Source: Paenibacillus lupini (GTDB lineage: Bacteria; Bacillota; Bacilli; Paenibacillales; Paenibacillaceae). Taken from it: a stretch of 64,000 nucleotides of DNA. Below are positions 7,963 through 17,440 of the stretch, one piece after another. The position numbers and the translations under genes were made by a program. The DNA lies in NCBI RefSeq assembly GCF_011761355.1, contig NZ_JAASRW010000001.1:558001-622000 (forward strand), read 5' to 3'. Positions within the stretch are counted from its first letter, which is position 1, and every line of letters starts with the position of its first letter. The notes under the pieces are model-generated. The model was not told where the DNA came from and did not search any database. It was given only the letters and a program-made list of their open reading frames with translations.

Positions 7963-8520
7963 ATGTTGTTTACAACCTTAGAACAACTGGATAATCAGCT
8001 GTGGCCGCTTGCCGAGGAGTTGTATCACCGTTCCTTCCCGAAGGAAGGCCGTAAACCTGATTCGATTATAACTGGAATGTTTACGAGAATGACTTGTTAT
8101 CTTCATACCCTCACAGATGGCGGTACCGTAGAGGCGATGGCGTTATCCGGGTTAACTGGCGGCGGGAGAATCCTGCTCATTGATTATATCGCTGTCTCTG
8201 AAAGTAGAAGAGGAGAAGGAATTGGTTCTCAGCTCATTGAAGCGATTACGGATTGGGCTCATAATGAAAAACAGCTTGATGGCCTTCTTATAGAAGTAGA
8301 GTCCGAGCGGACACCAGTGAATGAGCAGCGTATCCGGTTCTGGGAACGGAATGGGTTCACCATTACTGATTATGAGCATCCTTACATTTGGGTACCTGAG
8401 CCATATCGCGCGATGTACAAACAACTGAATCAAGAGACTGGCTGGATTGGAGACGGAAGTGGCAAAAAGTTATTCCGGTACATAACCGTTTTTCATGAAA
8501 AGGCGTATTCTAAAAAATGA
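7963..8520 (+). CDS. GNAT-family N-acetyltransferase
   Basis: 185 residues with a GNAT fold: the acetyl-CoA binding motif A reads SRRGEGIGSQL at about residue 78-88, preceded by strand IDYIAV, and followed by FWERNGF, the usual motif B. The substrate is not predictable. The ATG at 7963 is the only start in frame that fits AAGGAG at about 7946; an ATG seven bases earlier is in another frame and closes quickly. It is the first gene of an apparent operon with the M42 peptidase, histidine kinase and response regulator (27 bp to the next gene). Confidence 0.88.
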   Translation: MLFTTLEQLDNQLWPLAEELYHRSFPKEGRKPDSIITGMFTRMTCYLHTLTDGGTVEAMALSGLTGGGRILLIDYIAVSESRRGEGIGSQLIEAITDWAHNEKQLDGLLIEVESERTPVNEQRIRFWERNGFTITDYEHPYIWVPEPYRAMYKQLNQETGWIGDGSGKKLFRYITVFHEKAYSKK

Positions 8521-8547
8521 GTCATTCAAATAAAGGAGGACATTCAG

Positions 8548-9609
8548 ATGGATACCAAATTAAATACAACGTTAAATCGGAAATATATTATAGGGCTGCT
8601 TGATGAATTGCTTCGAATCCCTAGCCCAAGCGGCTACTGTATGGCTATTATGAAGCGCCTCGAAGAAGAAGCACAGAAGTTTGGTTATACGATGGAACGA
8701 ACACCAAAGGGCAATGGCATCATTACCATTCCCGGCAGTGGACCTTCAACGGAAGCGATTGCCTACACCGCCCATGTCGATACCCTGGGTGCTATGGTTC
8801 GTTCGGTTAAGCCAAATGGAATGCTGCGTATTACACCAATCGGCGGATATAACATGCATACCGTCGAAGGAGAGTATTGTCTTGTACATACAAGAGATGG
8901 ACGTCAATATGAGGGGACGGTCCTGTCGACGAAAACCTCTGTCCATGTCTACCCGGATGCTAGAGAGTGGAAACGGGAAGAAGCTAATATGGAGATCCGG
9001 ATTGATGAATTGACTTCCAGCAAAGAAGAGACGGAGCGGCTCGGCATTGCCCCAGGTGATATTGTATCATGGGATCCTCGGGTTCGGATTTTGCTGAACG
9101 GCTGGGTGAAATCTCGTCATCTCGATGACAAAGCTAGTGTCGCGGCTTTATTTGGTCTTCTGGAATGGCTGAAGCGTACTGGCAAACAACCGGAGCGAAC
9201 TGTCAAGCTGATCATTTCAACATATGAGGAAGTTGGTCACGGTAATTCGTATGTGCCTGAGGATGTTACGGAGCTTATTGCGGTTGATATGGGCACCATA
9301 GGTGACGATTTGTCCACGACTGAAAGGGATGTCTCGATTTGTGCAAAGGATTCGTCCGGTCCTTATGATTATGAAATGACATCAAGACTGATTGAACTTG
9401 CCAAGCAGCATCAGCTTCGTTATGCAGTAGATATTTATCCGCAATATGGCTCTGATGCTTCTGCTGCGCTGCGGGGAGGAAGTAATATTCGCGCGGCACT
9501 CATTGGCCCAGGTGTGCATGCGTCCCATGCGATGGAACGGACACATACGGAGGCCATCATAAATACGGCAGCCTTGCTGCTCGCATATTTAGGACTCACC
9601 GTCTCCTAA
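8548..9609 (+). CDS. M42-family metallo-aminopeptidase (FrvX/YsdC/glutamyl aminopeptidase type)
   Basis: 353 residues with the M42 metal-site pattern: AHVDTLG (first His and Asp), DDKASV (bridging Asp), YEEVGHG (catalytic Glu and metal Glu), and a C-terminal GPGVHASHAMERTH (last metal His). These enzymes are dodecameric cytoplasmic aminopeptidases with two zinc or cobalt ions. Preceded by AAAGGAGGA. It sits between a GNAT gene and a two-component system and ends two bases before the kinase start, which suggests coupled translation. A link between the peptidase and the signalling pair, for example peptide processing, is an inference only. Confidence 0.92.
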   Translation: MDTKLNTTLNRKYIIGLLDELLRIPSPSGYCMAIMKRLEEEAQKFGYTMERTPKGNGIITIPGSGPSTEAIAYTAHVDTLGAMVRSVKPNGMLRITPIGGYNMHTVEGEYCLVHTRDGRQYEGTVLSTKTSVHVYPDAREWKREEANMEIRIDELTSSKEETERLGIAPGDIVSWDPRVRILLNGWVKSRHLDDKASVAALFGLLEWLKRTGKQPERTVKLIISTYEEVGHGNSYVPEDVTELIAVDMGTIGDDLSTTERDVSICAKDSSGPYDYEMTSRLIELAKQHQLRYAVDIYPQYGSDASAALRGGSNIRAALIGPGVHASHAMERTHTEAIINTAALLLAYLGLTVS

Positions 9610-9611
9610 AT

Positions 9612-10937
9612 ATGATTTATTACTTTTTTGCGCTGCTTACGGCCGCGGTCATTCTGCTTGCGAATAATCCCCGGAGCGAGATGAACCGATGGGCAGCCTT
9701 TTTCTTAAGTTCAGCTGCGATTGGCGGACTGACAGATGTATTGCTTGACCAAGGTTATAAAGAGCTGGCTAATATCGAGCAGCTGCTAAACCATATGTTA
9801 ACGCCTTATGGTATTCTGATCTTTAGCTTGGTGTACTCGGAGCTCGTGAAGAGCAGCAGGGCCAGACTGTATCTTAAGCTGGTTTTGCTGCTTTTGCCTA
9901 TATGGATGATGTTGACGACTCCCTTACAACCAGAGCTTACGGTGAATTTCAGGTTCCTGCTGGGCTGGGCTGCACCTTATTACATTACCTCATGTTTGCT
10001 GCTGATGATATCTCTATGGAAAGAGACGAACCGCCGCAAACGTCGAAACCGGTTTATTGCCACCATTATTATTGTGCCAACCATTCTTGCGGCGCTCCTA
10101 TTCATTAATGTAGCTGCTGTTCTTACGCCGGATATTGATGCTTTCCGATACGTCTCTTTGTTTATTATTTATTCACTTTCTGTCGCACTCATCTGCACAT
10201 TCATTTATGGTGTACTTGGCGTAAAGCTGCGTTTTGAGAAGGATCCACTCGAAGGTACGATGAAGGCAGTCAGTTCAGGAGCAGTTCAGCTTAATCACTC
10301 GATTAAGAATGAAATAGGCAAAATCGCCATTAGCTCAGATAACTTAAAGAGAGAGCTGAGTGCTCAACTGCCTGATACGGGAACGTTATCGCATATTGAA
10401 ATCATTGAAGCTGCATCCGAGCATATGCTGGGCATGGTGAACCGGATTCACAGCCAAATGAAAGATATTTTCCTTGTAGAAAAGTCTGTTAGACTCGATC
10501 AACTGGTCGACAATTGTCTTCGTCTGAATCAAGGGTTGCTCGATCGGAAAGGCATTCAGATTCAAACCATTTATAACGGTGAGCCCGTTGTAAAATGTGA
10601 TCCCGTACATTTATCAGAAGCAATCAGCAATGTGTTGACCAATTCGGTGGAAGCGATGCATGAAGGCGGGAAGCTGACCATTGAATTAGTACAGGTGAAG
10701 AAAATAGTCCAGCTCTCGATTCAGGATAATGGCAAAGGGATACCCGCACAGCAATTGGAGCGAGTATTTGAGCCGTTCTTCAGTACGAAGAACCGTTCAG
10801 ATAACTTTGGGCTTGGACTATCTTACGTATATAACGTCATGAGGAAGAGCGGCGGTTCTGTAGAAGTGATCAGCAAAGTGAATGAAGGAACTACCGTTGT
10901 CTTTCATTTTGCAGGTAACAGGAGGATCAAGGGATGA
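9612..10937 (+). CDS. Membrane sensor histidine kinase
   Basis: 441 residues. About seven hydrophobic segments fill residues 1-215, so the sensor is intramembrane. The cytoplasmic part has an H-box LNHSIKNEIGKI with the phospho-His at about 229, an N-box NVLTNSVEAM, a G1 box DNGKGIP, an F box FEPFFSTK and a G2 box GLGLSYV. The kinase core is of the NtrB/SpoIIJ-like kind with a short dimerisation helix. No independent ribosome site is visible; the ATG follows the peptidase stop by two bases. It overlaps the response regulator by four bases (ATGA). Signal unknown. Confidence 0.92.
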   Translation: MIYYFFALLTAAVILLANNPRSEMNRWAAFFLSSAAIGGLTDVLLDQGYKELANIEQLLNHMLTPYGILIFSLVYSELVKSSRARLYLKLVLLLLPIWMMLTTPLQPELTVNFRFLLGWAAPYYITSCLLLMISLWKETNRRKRRNRFIATIIIVPTILAALLFINVAAVLTPDIDAFRYVSLFIIYSLSVALICTFIYGVLGVKLRFEKDPLEGTMKAVSSGAVQLNHSIKNEIGKIAISSDNLKRELSAQLPDTGTLSHIEIIEAASEHMLGMVNRIHSQMKDIFLVEKSVRLDQLVDNCLRLNQGLLDRKGIQIQTIYNGEPVVKCDPVHLSEAISNVLTNSVEAMHEGGKLTIELVQVKKIVQLSIQDNGKGIPAQQLERVFEPFFSTKNRSDNFGLGLSYVYNVMRKSGGSVEVISKVNEGTTVVFHFAGNRRIKG

Positions 10938-11563
10938 CAGTAATCAAAATTTTTCTTGTCGAGGATGATCCAGACTGGATTAAAGCGATGACGGCTTATC
11001 TGAACAGCGAACCAGACCTTGAAGTTGTTGGTGCTGCGACTTCCTCTCATGAAGCAATTGAGAAAGCGGGGCAGCTCGAGTTTGATGTGGTCCTGCTGGA
11101 CATCCAATTGACGGATTATAACGAGGAAGGCATCTATACCGCCATTGAATTGAATGACATTCATCCTGCGAGAATCATTATGTTAACCTCAATGAAAGAT
11201 GAATCCATCATTATGCAGGCCTTTACGGCGGGAGCCGTTAACTATGTGGAGAAGTCCAACTATAAGGATTTGCCCCATGCCATCCGAAGCGCTCACCAGC
11301 ATCCTCGTGCAATGGACGCCTTGTTGAAGGATTACGCCAGGCTGAAGCGGGAAGAGCAGCTCAAGGCGCTGACCTCAGCCGAACGCGAAGTGTTCGAGTT
11401 AATTGAGCAGGGTTATACGCAACCTCAGATGGAGAAGAAGCTGTACAAGACGGAAAGTACACTCAAAAACCAGGTTAACAAAATGCTGAAGAAGCTTGGC
11501 GTAACCAGCCGGAAGCAAGCGGTGGAAAAGGTTCGCCGTAGAGGATTGCTTCCTCCAAAATGA
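10934..11563 (+). CDS. Response regulator with HTH output, partner of the upstream kinase
   Basis: 209 residues: receiver domain 1-125 with acidic pocket EDD (9-11 area), phospho-acceptor Asp56 in VVLLDIQL, Thr/Ser in MLTSM and Lys in VEKSN; then a C-terminal helix-turn-helix (LTSAEREVFELIEQGYTQPQ) of NarL/LuxR type. The HTH is somewhat unusual: the recognition helix reads TESTLKNQVNKMLKKLG. The overlap ATGA with the kinase gene and AGGAGG upstream show co-translation. Target genes unknown. Confidence 0.93.
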   Translation: MTVIKIFLVEDDPDWIKAMTAYLNSEPDLEVVGAATSSHEAIEKAGQLEFDVVLLDIQLTDYNEEGIYTAIELNDIHPARIIMLTSMKDESIIMQAFTAGAVNYVEKSNYKDLPHAIRSAHQHPRAMDALLKDYARLKREEQLKALTSAEREVFELIEQGYTQPQMEKKLYKTESTLKNQVNKMLKKLGVTSRKQAVEKVRRRGLLPPK

Positions 11564-11569
11564 TTATAA

Positions 11570-11609
11570 ATGGTCGTGCGGTGAAAAACCGTTACGGCCA
11601 TTTTTTTTT
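11570..11609 (+). terminator. Rho-independent terminator of the peptidase/two-component operon
   Basis: ATGGTCGT pairs with ACGGCCAT (one G-T pair) with further imperfect pairing inside, followed by nine T. Confidence 0.87.
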
Positions 11610-11672
11610 GTTTCTTTTTCAGTTATTGCCTCAATGCAATGCAATCATTGATTTTTTAAAATATGTTGTACA

Positions 11673-11821
11673 GGTTAATCCAAACGGAGCATTCGAATGA
11701 TTCTGTAGAAGCGTTAGCGTTCGCTTTTGCTCGTGGTTTCCAACATTTTTTCGTCCAATCAAGGAATCCACGAGCAATGGCGATCGAAAGAACATTCGAA
11801 TGTGCAGTTTGGAATATAACC
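11673..11821. repeat. ~150-bp palindromic repeat element, copy A
   Basis: This element occupies most of the gene-free stretch 11610-11917. Its left arm starts GGTTAAT and its right arm ends ATATAACC. The arms can pair over about 60 bases: GCATTCGAATG with CATTCGAATGTGC, and GCTCGTGG with CCACGAGC next to a 21-base loop. A second copy with the same arms and a different loop lies at 31194-31343. No ORF inside is credible. Either strand of RNA would form a long hairpin. It may be a miniature inverted-repeat element or a structured RNA; nothing else in this stretch looks functional apart from the upstream region of the next gene. Confidence 0.92.
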
Positions 11822-11917
11822 CTCGATCATTTTTAACAATCAAGGGTACTAAAAAACTTAGAACTGCCCCGTCTCGCCTCCTCGCCCTAGAATGAAAGGG
11901 AAAGGAGCGAACAAACA

Positions 11918-12856
11918 ATGAAAAGAAAACCGATCTATGTGGAACTAAAAATGAAGACGGATATGGACCAAATCTGGGCTTGTACACAAAAGGCTGAACT
12001 TCATCAGCAATGGGATTTAAGATTTTCAAGTATTACTTATCTGTCCCGCAAGTCAGAGGAAAGTCCACAATCCTTTCGATATCAAACACGTATTGGCTTT
12101 GGACTTCATATTAGCGGAAACGGTTTGACCAGGTCATCAATTAATGAAGTAACAGGCGTTCGAGTCTCGACACTTGCGTTTGGTTCTGATCAGCCAATCT
12201 CCTTAATCCGGCATGGAGCGGGTTATTGGCAGTATCGTCCGAATCCGCAGGATGACTCTATATCATTTATTACCAAATACAACTATGAGACAAGGTTTGG
12301 TGTGCTTGGTCAATGGTTTGATCGAATCTTGTTCCGTCCGATATTCGGATGGGCGACCGCGTGGAGCTTTGATGTGCTGCGGCTATGGTTGGAAAAGCAA
12401 ATTCCTCCTGCAGTTAGTATACAGCGAGCAATTATCCATTACTTGAGTGTAATCTTGCTTTGCTTCCTCTGGTTATACGAAGGTATCGTGCCGAAATGGA
12501 TGTATCCAGGAGCGGGTGAGCTCGGCGTGATGCAGAGTATTGGAGTGTTCGCCGGCAATGAGCCTGAACTATTGAAATGGCTTGGAGGTGCTGAGATAAT
12601 ACTTGGCTTCACCCTTCTAGGTTTCCATCGCAGGCGTTCCGTCTTCAACTTACAGATCGCTTTGTTGCTGGGACTAGCCGCGGGTGCAATTGCTGGTTCT
12701 CCAACCTTGCTTGCGCAGCCTTTTAACCCGGTGGTCTTAAGTGTTGGAATGATCGGTCTTTGTATCATTGCTCATTTAACCATACGTGATTTGCCAAGAG
12801 CGGGACATTGTATTCGGACTATGCCAACAAAACCTAAGGGGGAACAAGAACTATGA
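11918..12856 (+). CDS. SRPBCC-like domain fused to a DoxX-like membrane domain
   Basis: 312 residues. The first 160 residues resemble a START/SRPBCC ligand-binding fold (a helix-grip pattern with KMKTDMDQIWACTQ near the start, typical of polyketide-cyclase-like proteins). The last 150 residues have four hydrophobic segments and the motif FLWLYEGIVPKW, typical of DoxX-like family members. AAAGGAG lies nine to ten bases before the ATG. The next gene (DUF4166) overlaps by four bases, so both act together. The pair recurs in Bacillales by family knowledge but its function is not established; lipid-like ligand handling at the membrane is a guess. Confidence 0.8.
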   Translation: MKRKPIYVELKMKTDMDQIWACTQKAELHQQWDLRFSSITYLSRKSEESPQSFRYQTRIGFGLHISGNGLTRSSINEVTGVRVSTLAFGSDQPISLIRHGAGYWQYRPNPQDDSISFITKYNYETRFGVLGQWFDRILFRPIFGWATAWSFDVLRLWLEKQIPPAVSIQRAIIHYLSVILLCFLWLYEGIVPKWMYPGAGELGVMQSIGVFAGNEPELLKWLGGAEIILGFTLLGFHRRRSVFNLQIALLLGLAAGAIAGSPTLLAQPFNPVVLSVGMIGLCIIAHLTIRDLPRAGHCIRTMPTKPKGEQEL

Positions 12857-13527
12857 CAAGATCGATCTACGAACAAGCTTTGGCCTCACAATTTGATAAG
12901 CTTCATCCCCGGATTCAGGAGCGTTTTGGATTCAGCAGTAAAGATCAGGCAGCTTCTATCGGGCAAGGTGTCATGGAGAGAATCTGGTTTGCGAAATGGG
13001 CGGTTTTGCCGCTTGCCTTAGGTGCATCACGTCATATCATGTTTCCGCAAGGCGGGAGCCATATTCCATTCACCATTGAGAACTATGCCTACCAAGATAA
13101 GTTCGGTCGAGAGACGATAACCTGGATCCGTAAGTTTCAATTCAAACGGACAATCCGTCATTTCGATGCAACGATGATCTACAGCGAGGAGAGACGGCAG
13201 ATTGTAGATTATCTAGGTAATAAGCAGCATCTGGCTGTGGACCTGGACATTACAGCAGCCAGCAATGGAGGAATCCGAATCCGGTCCGGTGATCAGCGCT
13301 TTTATGAAGGAATTCTTCAATTTACTTTTCCGCCGCAATTAACGGGAATCGCTGAGGTTATGGAGTGGTATGATGATGAGCTGGAGAAATTCCGCATCAG
13401 CGTTCATGTTTCAAATCCTATGTTTGGGAGTGTTTTCCATTATGAAGGAAGCTTTGAAGCACAATTGATTTCACTAAACCATATTCCACTTGACGCCATG
13501 CCTCTTAGACAAGAAAAAAGAGAATAA
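12853..13527 (+). CDS. DUF4166 family protein
   Basis: 224 residues, soluble, no signal peptide. The sequence has the features of DUF4166: N-terminal YEQALASQFDKLHPRIQERF, a central TWIRKFQF segment, and a C-terminal beta-rich part ending near FHYEGSFEA. No catalytic motif is recognised. It overlaps the SRPBCC-DoxX gene by four bases (ATGA) and is followed by 117 bp without a gene. Confidence 0.8.
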   Translation: MTRSIYEQALASQFDKLHPRIQERFGFSSKDQAASIGQGVMERIWFAKWAVLPLALGASRHIMFPQGGSHIPFTIENYAYQDKFGRETITWIRKFQFKRTIRHFDATMIYSEERRQIVDYLGNKQHLAVDLDITAASNGGIRIRSGDQRFYEGILQFTFPPQLTGIAEVMEWYDDELEKFRISVHVSNPMFGSVFHYEGSFEAQLISLNHIPLDAMPLRQEKRE

Positions 13528-13644
13528 TTATTTAATTTGCAAAAAACGACATTTTTTATAGTTCAAATAGAGGAGAAAATGACTAGATGTCGAATAAAAC
13601 AAGGATTAAAGCTTCATGTATTCATGAGAAATAGAGGTTGAAGC

Positions 13645-14691
13645 ATGCATAATTCGGTGTTTTTCAAGAGTGTCATTAACTCAAACTCGCTATTTGATTC
13701 AATGGGGCTTCTTGGCCAATATTTAAAAGATACGATCGGCTGCGAGCAAATTTGTTTATTTCTAATGGAAGATTCACAGCGCCAGGAGCCTGCAGCGTAT
13801 TCGTATAATATGCTGCAGTTTGATATAAACCAGCTTCAGCAGATAGCTGTTCAGGCTGATTTTTTTGAGCGTGTACCGGATGGAAGGCCTCTTAGCGAAG
13901 ACGACAAGTTAGATGGAGCCAGTTTGAAGGAAACATCATTCCACACGATATATCCCTTCCATATTAATCGCAATTCAACGAATGGTACTCTCCTGCTTTG
14001 TTTTCAGTCACAAAGATCGTTAACATCTGAAGAGCTTCAAATTTGCCGAATTATCAAATTACATATGGATCAGCTCGTCGACAAGATTTATTTCCGTAAG
14101 CAATTTTTGAGACAGCAATCCTACGAAAGCTTGTTTAATACCCTGCGGATGAAAGACAGCTTTACAGTGGACCATTGCTATAACGTCGCCTTTTATTCTT
14201 CTTTGTTAGGTGAAAAGGTTGGTCTAAGCTCTAATGAGCTCGAGCTGCTGAAGCTGGCTGCTTTATTGCATGATATCGGAAAGCTGGCTATTCCCGATCA
14301 TATTCTTATGAAGCCGGGACGTTTGACCGATGAGGAGTTTGATGTGATTCGTCAGCATCCTGCTATTGGTTATGAATTATTAAAGGATCTGCCTGAAGTA
14401 CATGACATTCTTCCAATTGTCAGATGGCATCATGAACGAATAGACGGGAAAGGTTATCCCGATGGCCTTAAGGGGGATGAAATTCCATTTCTTGTCCGGA
14501 TTGTCAGCTTAGCGGATGCTTTCGATGCGATGACTTCTACCCGTGTATACCGCAGTTCCCTGCATGTGAAGGAAGTAAGAAAACAGTTGGTGACGAATGC
14601 CAATACTCAATTTGACGAACAACTCGTCCACCAGTTTCTTGACATCATCGATGAGCAGATGACGATGAGGACCTTAATCAATGGTGAATAA
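13645..14691 (+). CDS. GAF-like / HD-GYP domain phosphodiesterase
   Basis: 348 residues. Residues 1-150 look like a GAF sensor. Residues 165-340 are an HD-GYP domain: LLHDIGK has the HD pair (His209, Asp210), and HHERIDGKGYPDG gives the HHE and GYP motifs. HD-GYP proteins hydrolyse cyclic di-GMP using a two- or three-iron site. AGAGGTTG stands before the ATG. It begins an operon with a REC-GGDEF protein (13 bp downstream) and a GAF-GAF histidine kinase, which makes a complete cyclic-di-GMP make/break signalling unit likely. Confidence 0.93.
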   Translation: MHNSVFFKSVINSNSLFDSMGLLGQYLKDTIGCEQICLFLMEDSQRQEPAAYSYNMLQFDINQLQQIAVQADFFERVPDGRPLSEDDKLDGASLKETSFHTIYPFHINRNSTNGTLLLCFQSQRSLTSEELQICRIIKLHMDQLVDKIYFRKQFLRQQSYESLFNTLRMKDSFTVDHCYNVAFYSSLLGEKVGLSSNELELLKLAALLHDIGKLAIPDHILMKPGRLTDEEFDVIRQHPAIGYELLKDLPEVHDILPIVRWHHERIDGKGYPDGLKGDEIPFLVRIVSLADAFDAMTSTRVYRSSLHVKEVRKQLVTNANTQFDEQLVHQFLDIIDEQMTMRTLINGE

Positions 14692-14704
14692 ATCGGAGGG
14701 AAAC

Positions 14705-15601
14705 ATGTCATTGCGTGAAAAAATTCTCATCGTTGACGATGAACCGCATAATGTACAAATTCTTCGTATATTTTTGAACTCTCTAAACTACAGCATACAT
14801 ACGGCAGAAAACGGCACAGAGGCACTTGCGATATATGATGAGGTTCGTCCCGATCTCGTGTTACTGGATGTGATGATGCCAGATATGTCAGGCTTTGATG
14901 TCTACAAGCACTGGATGAGCCGGGAGGGCTTTGATACCCCAATCATCTTCTTGTCTGCTAATGTACAGAAGAAAGATATTCTTCAGGGCTTGCAGCTTGG
15001 AGCTTTCGATTATTTAACGAAGCCATATGATCTTGATCTTCTTGAGATGAAGGTGAACTTTGCTATAGAGCAGAAACAAAAGCTTGATAGGCTGATGACT
15101 GCAAAAGCAAAGTTGTCCGAGAGAGCGAATACGGATGCTTTAACAGGACTATATAACCGGATGTATCTAAATGAAGTGCTTCTTGAGTCTTCTGCTCGGT
15201 TAAACGATTTCCAGGCTATGCTCATGATCGATATGGATAACTTCAAGTCGATTAATGATACATTTGGACATCTTGTGGGCGATCAGGTACTTAGAGCAAT
15301 CGCATCGATTATTCAGAAGGCGATAACACCGGAGAGTGATCTTGCATTCCGGTTTGGCGGAGACGAGTTTCTGGTCCTGCTGCAGCAAGAAGAGGGTGCA
15401 GAAGAAATGGCACAGGAGATTATTCGCACGGTGAATGAGCTGGCCATCGGCTCACTAGTTGAACAGGGTGCGAATGCATCGGTCAGCATCGGAATAACGA
15501 AGAAAGTGAATAAACATTCTTTTGAACACATGATAGGTTTTGCCGATCAAGCTTTGCTGCAATCCAAACAAGGTGGTAAAAATCAAATCACGATCTATTA
15601 A
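14705..15601 (+). CDS. Response regulator with GGDEF diguanylate cyclase output
   Basis: 298 residues: receiver domain 1-125 with phospho-acceptor Asp55 in LVLLDVMMPD and conserved Lys in TKPYD, then a GGDEF domain from about 150. The active-site loop is intact (RFGGDEF, about 216-222), so it should make cyclic di-GMP. Five residues upstream the usual inhibitory RxxD site reads PESD, so feedback inhibition through the I-site is probably absent. The ATG at 14705 is supported by CGGAGGG at 14694-14700; the longer frame from 14681 overlaps the previous gene without a ribosome site. The kinase gene follows 23 bp downstream. Confidence 0.93.
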   Translation: MSLREKILIVDDEPHNVQILRIFLNSLNYSIHTAENGTEALAIYDEVRPDLVLLDVMMPDMSGFDVYKHWMSREGFDTPIIFLSANVQKKDILQGLQLGAFDYLTKPYDLDLLEMKVNFAIEQKQKLDRLMTAKAKLSERANTDALTGLYNRMYLNEVLLESSARLNDFQAMLMIDMDNFKSINDTFGHLVGDQVLRAIASIIQKAITPESDLAFRFGGDEFLVLLQQEEGAEEMAQEIIRTVNELAIGSLVEQGANASVSIGITKKVNKHSFEHMIGFADQALLQSKQGGKNQITIY

Positions 15602-15624
15602 ACGGACAGATAGGTGGATAATTT

Positions 15625-17415
15625 ATGATGGAATTAAAGAGCTTCAAAAAATTGTTTCTGATGACGAAAGTAATCAATTCACAATTTGAGCTTTCAGACA
15701 TTCTTCAAGTGTTCGTAGATGCGATTGCCAGCGAGATTACCCAAGCAGACTTGGTCGGATTTTTCCTGAAACAGCCTGACGGAACCTTTACAGGTTACAA
15801 AGGAAATAAGATGTCCATTGATATTACTGAGCTCTTGATCGACCCGCAGAAGGATGCCTTTGTCCGAGATATTCTGGAGAGAAGAGCTAGTGAATACATT
15901 GGAGATACAAATATTGATGAGCGGATCGATGATGATAAGAAGCTGCTTATGAAGATTCAATCCATTCTTGGTATACCTGTTATTGTGAATGATTCCATCT
16001 TTGGCGTTGTATTTGTTCATGATTTCGGTAAGCCGATGAATTTGACGCGTGAGCAGATTGAAGTAACGGAAGCGTTCGTTAATATGGTCAGTGTAGCTAT
16101 TCATAATATCCAGATGTTCGAAAATACAAAAAATCTCGTTGAAAAACAGCAGCTGCTGCTGGATGCGACAAAGGCATTGTCCAAATCATTGTCTGTCCGC
16201 GAAGTATTAAAGACCTGCTTCCATTATATGAAACGGGCAACAGGCTCCGACGAGGTTGGTATCCACCTTTACAACGAGAAAGATCGTACAATTGAGCCTT
16301 ATCATATTTCCTCTGTCAGCGTAACGGAAGAGGAGTGGAAGAATCGACATCGCGAAGAAATCAAACTTAGTATCGATAAGGACAAGCTGTTCTATGAGGT
16401 TGTAACGGAGAAAAAAGCGGTAGCTATCTCTGATGTCTATGCAGATCCACGTCCGGATCACCGTGCTTGTGAGATGTTTAACATTATGAGTCTGCTTATC
16501 ATCCCATTAGTAGCGAAGGATCGCGTATTTGGTGATGTTGTCATCCCGACTATGAGCGTAAGCCGTGAGTATGAGCAGGGCGAGATTGAATTTTGCCAAT
16601 CCATAGCAGATGTGACTGCGACAGCACTTGCGAATGCCATTCATACAGAGAATCTCGATTATTCTGTTAATGTTCGGTCTATGGAGCTGCAGCAGGCGAA
16701 TTTCAAGCTCGAGGGTCTTGTGAAAGAGCTGGAATATTTGAATGAGCTGAAGAGCGATTTCATTGCAACGCTATCCCATGAGCTTCGAACACCTATTACG
16801 GCGGTAAAAGGCACAGTTGATATTTTGCGTAAAGAAGTACTTGGCAAACTGAATGACTCCCAGCTGGATTTGCTTGAAACGGCAGGGAAATCAATCGAAC
16901 GCCTGCTCAATCAGGTGAATGAGCTGCTTGATTTCGCGAAGATGGAGAATGGCAAATTCGAACTCAGCTATTCGGAATTTGATTTCGAAGAATTGATTCG
17001 TGAAGCTACCCATATTGTGGACTCTCTCATTAATAAGAAGAAGCTGGAGCTTGCTGTTGAGATTCATGCTGGCGGGGATAAAACCATGCGTGCTGACCGT
17101 GAGAGGATCCTGCAAATTTTGCTGAATCTACTCTCAAACTCCATTAAATTTACTCCGCAGTGGGGTAAGATCACGATAAAAGCGTATATGGAAGACAACG
17201 GCATGACGATCGAGGTTGGCGATAGCGGCATTGGTATACCGATTGAGAAGCAGAAAAATATTTTCACTAAATTCTATCAAGTCAATAATCAAATTAATGG
17301 AACAGGGCTTGGCTTAGCTATTTCCAAACAGCTGATTGAAATGCATGGAGGTAAAATATCGTTTGAATCCTCCGAAGGGGAAGGCTCTGTATTCAAAATT
17401 ACGGTTAAGAAATAA
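15625..17415 (+). CDS. Cytoplasmic GAF-GAF sensor histidine kinase
   Basis: 596 residues without membrane segments. Two GAF domains (about 20-170 and 185-335) are joined by a short coiled coil to a HisKA domain (LSHELRTPI with phospho-His at about 385) and HATPase (N-box NLLSNSIKF, G1 DSGIGIP, G2 GTGLGLAIS). It probably phosphorylates the receiver of the REC-GGDEF protein just upstream. GAF domains often bind small ligands such as heme, cyclic nucleotides or bilins; the ligand cannot be predicted. AGGTGG precedes the start; ATG at 15625 or 15628. Confidence 0.93.
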   Translation: MMELKSFKKLFLMTKVINSQFELSDILQVFVDAIASEITQADLVGFFLKQPDGTFTGYKGNKMSIDITELLIDPQKDAFVRDILERRASEYIGDTNIDERIDDDKKLLMKIQSILGIPVIVNDSIFGVVFVHDFGKPMNLTREQIEVTEAFVNMVSVAIHNIQMFENTKNLVEKQQLLLDATKALSKSLSVREVLKTCFHYMKRATGSDEVGIHLYNEKDRTIEPYHISSVSVTEEEWKNRHREEIKLSIDKDKLFYEVVTEKKAVAISDVYADPRPDHRACEMFNIMSLLIIPLVAKDRVFGDVVIPTMSVSREYEQGEIEFCQSIADVTATALANAIHTENLDYSVNVRSMELQQANFKLEGLVKELEYLNELKSDFIATLSHELRTPITAVKGTVDILRKEVLGKLNDSQLDLLETAGKSIERLLNQVNELLDFAKMENGKFELSYSEFDFEELIREATHIVDSLINKKKLELAVEIHAGGDKTMRADRERILQILLNLLSNSIKFTPQWGKITIKAYMEDNGMTIEVGDSGIGIPIEKQKNIFTKFYQVNNQINGTGLGLAISKQLIEMHGGKISFESSEGEGSVFKITVKK

Positions 17416-17440
17416 GTGATGAGAGAAAAAGGAGAGTAAG

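Noticed and set aside
11631..12029. Minus-strand frame of 132 codons over repeat copy A
   Set aside because: It covers the palindrome and the start of the SRPBCC gene, lacks a ribosome site, and the palindrome explains the open frame.
13578..13640. Twenty-codon frame after GAGGAG upstream of the HD-GYP gene
   Set aside because: Very short, spacing of only three to four bases, no sign of conservation or attenuator stems.
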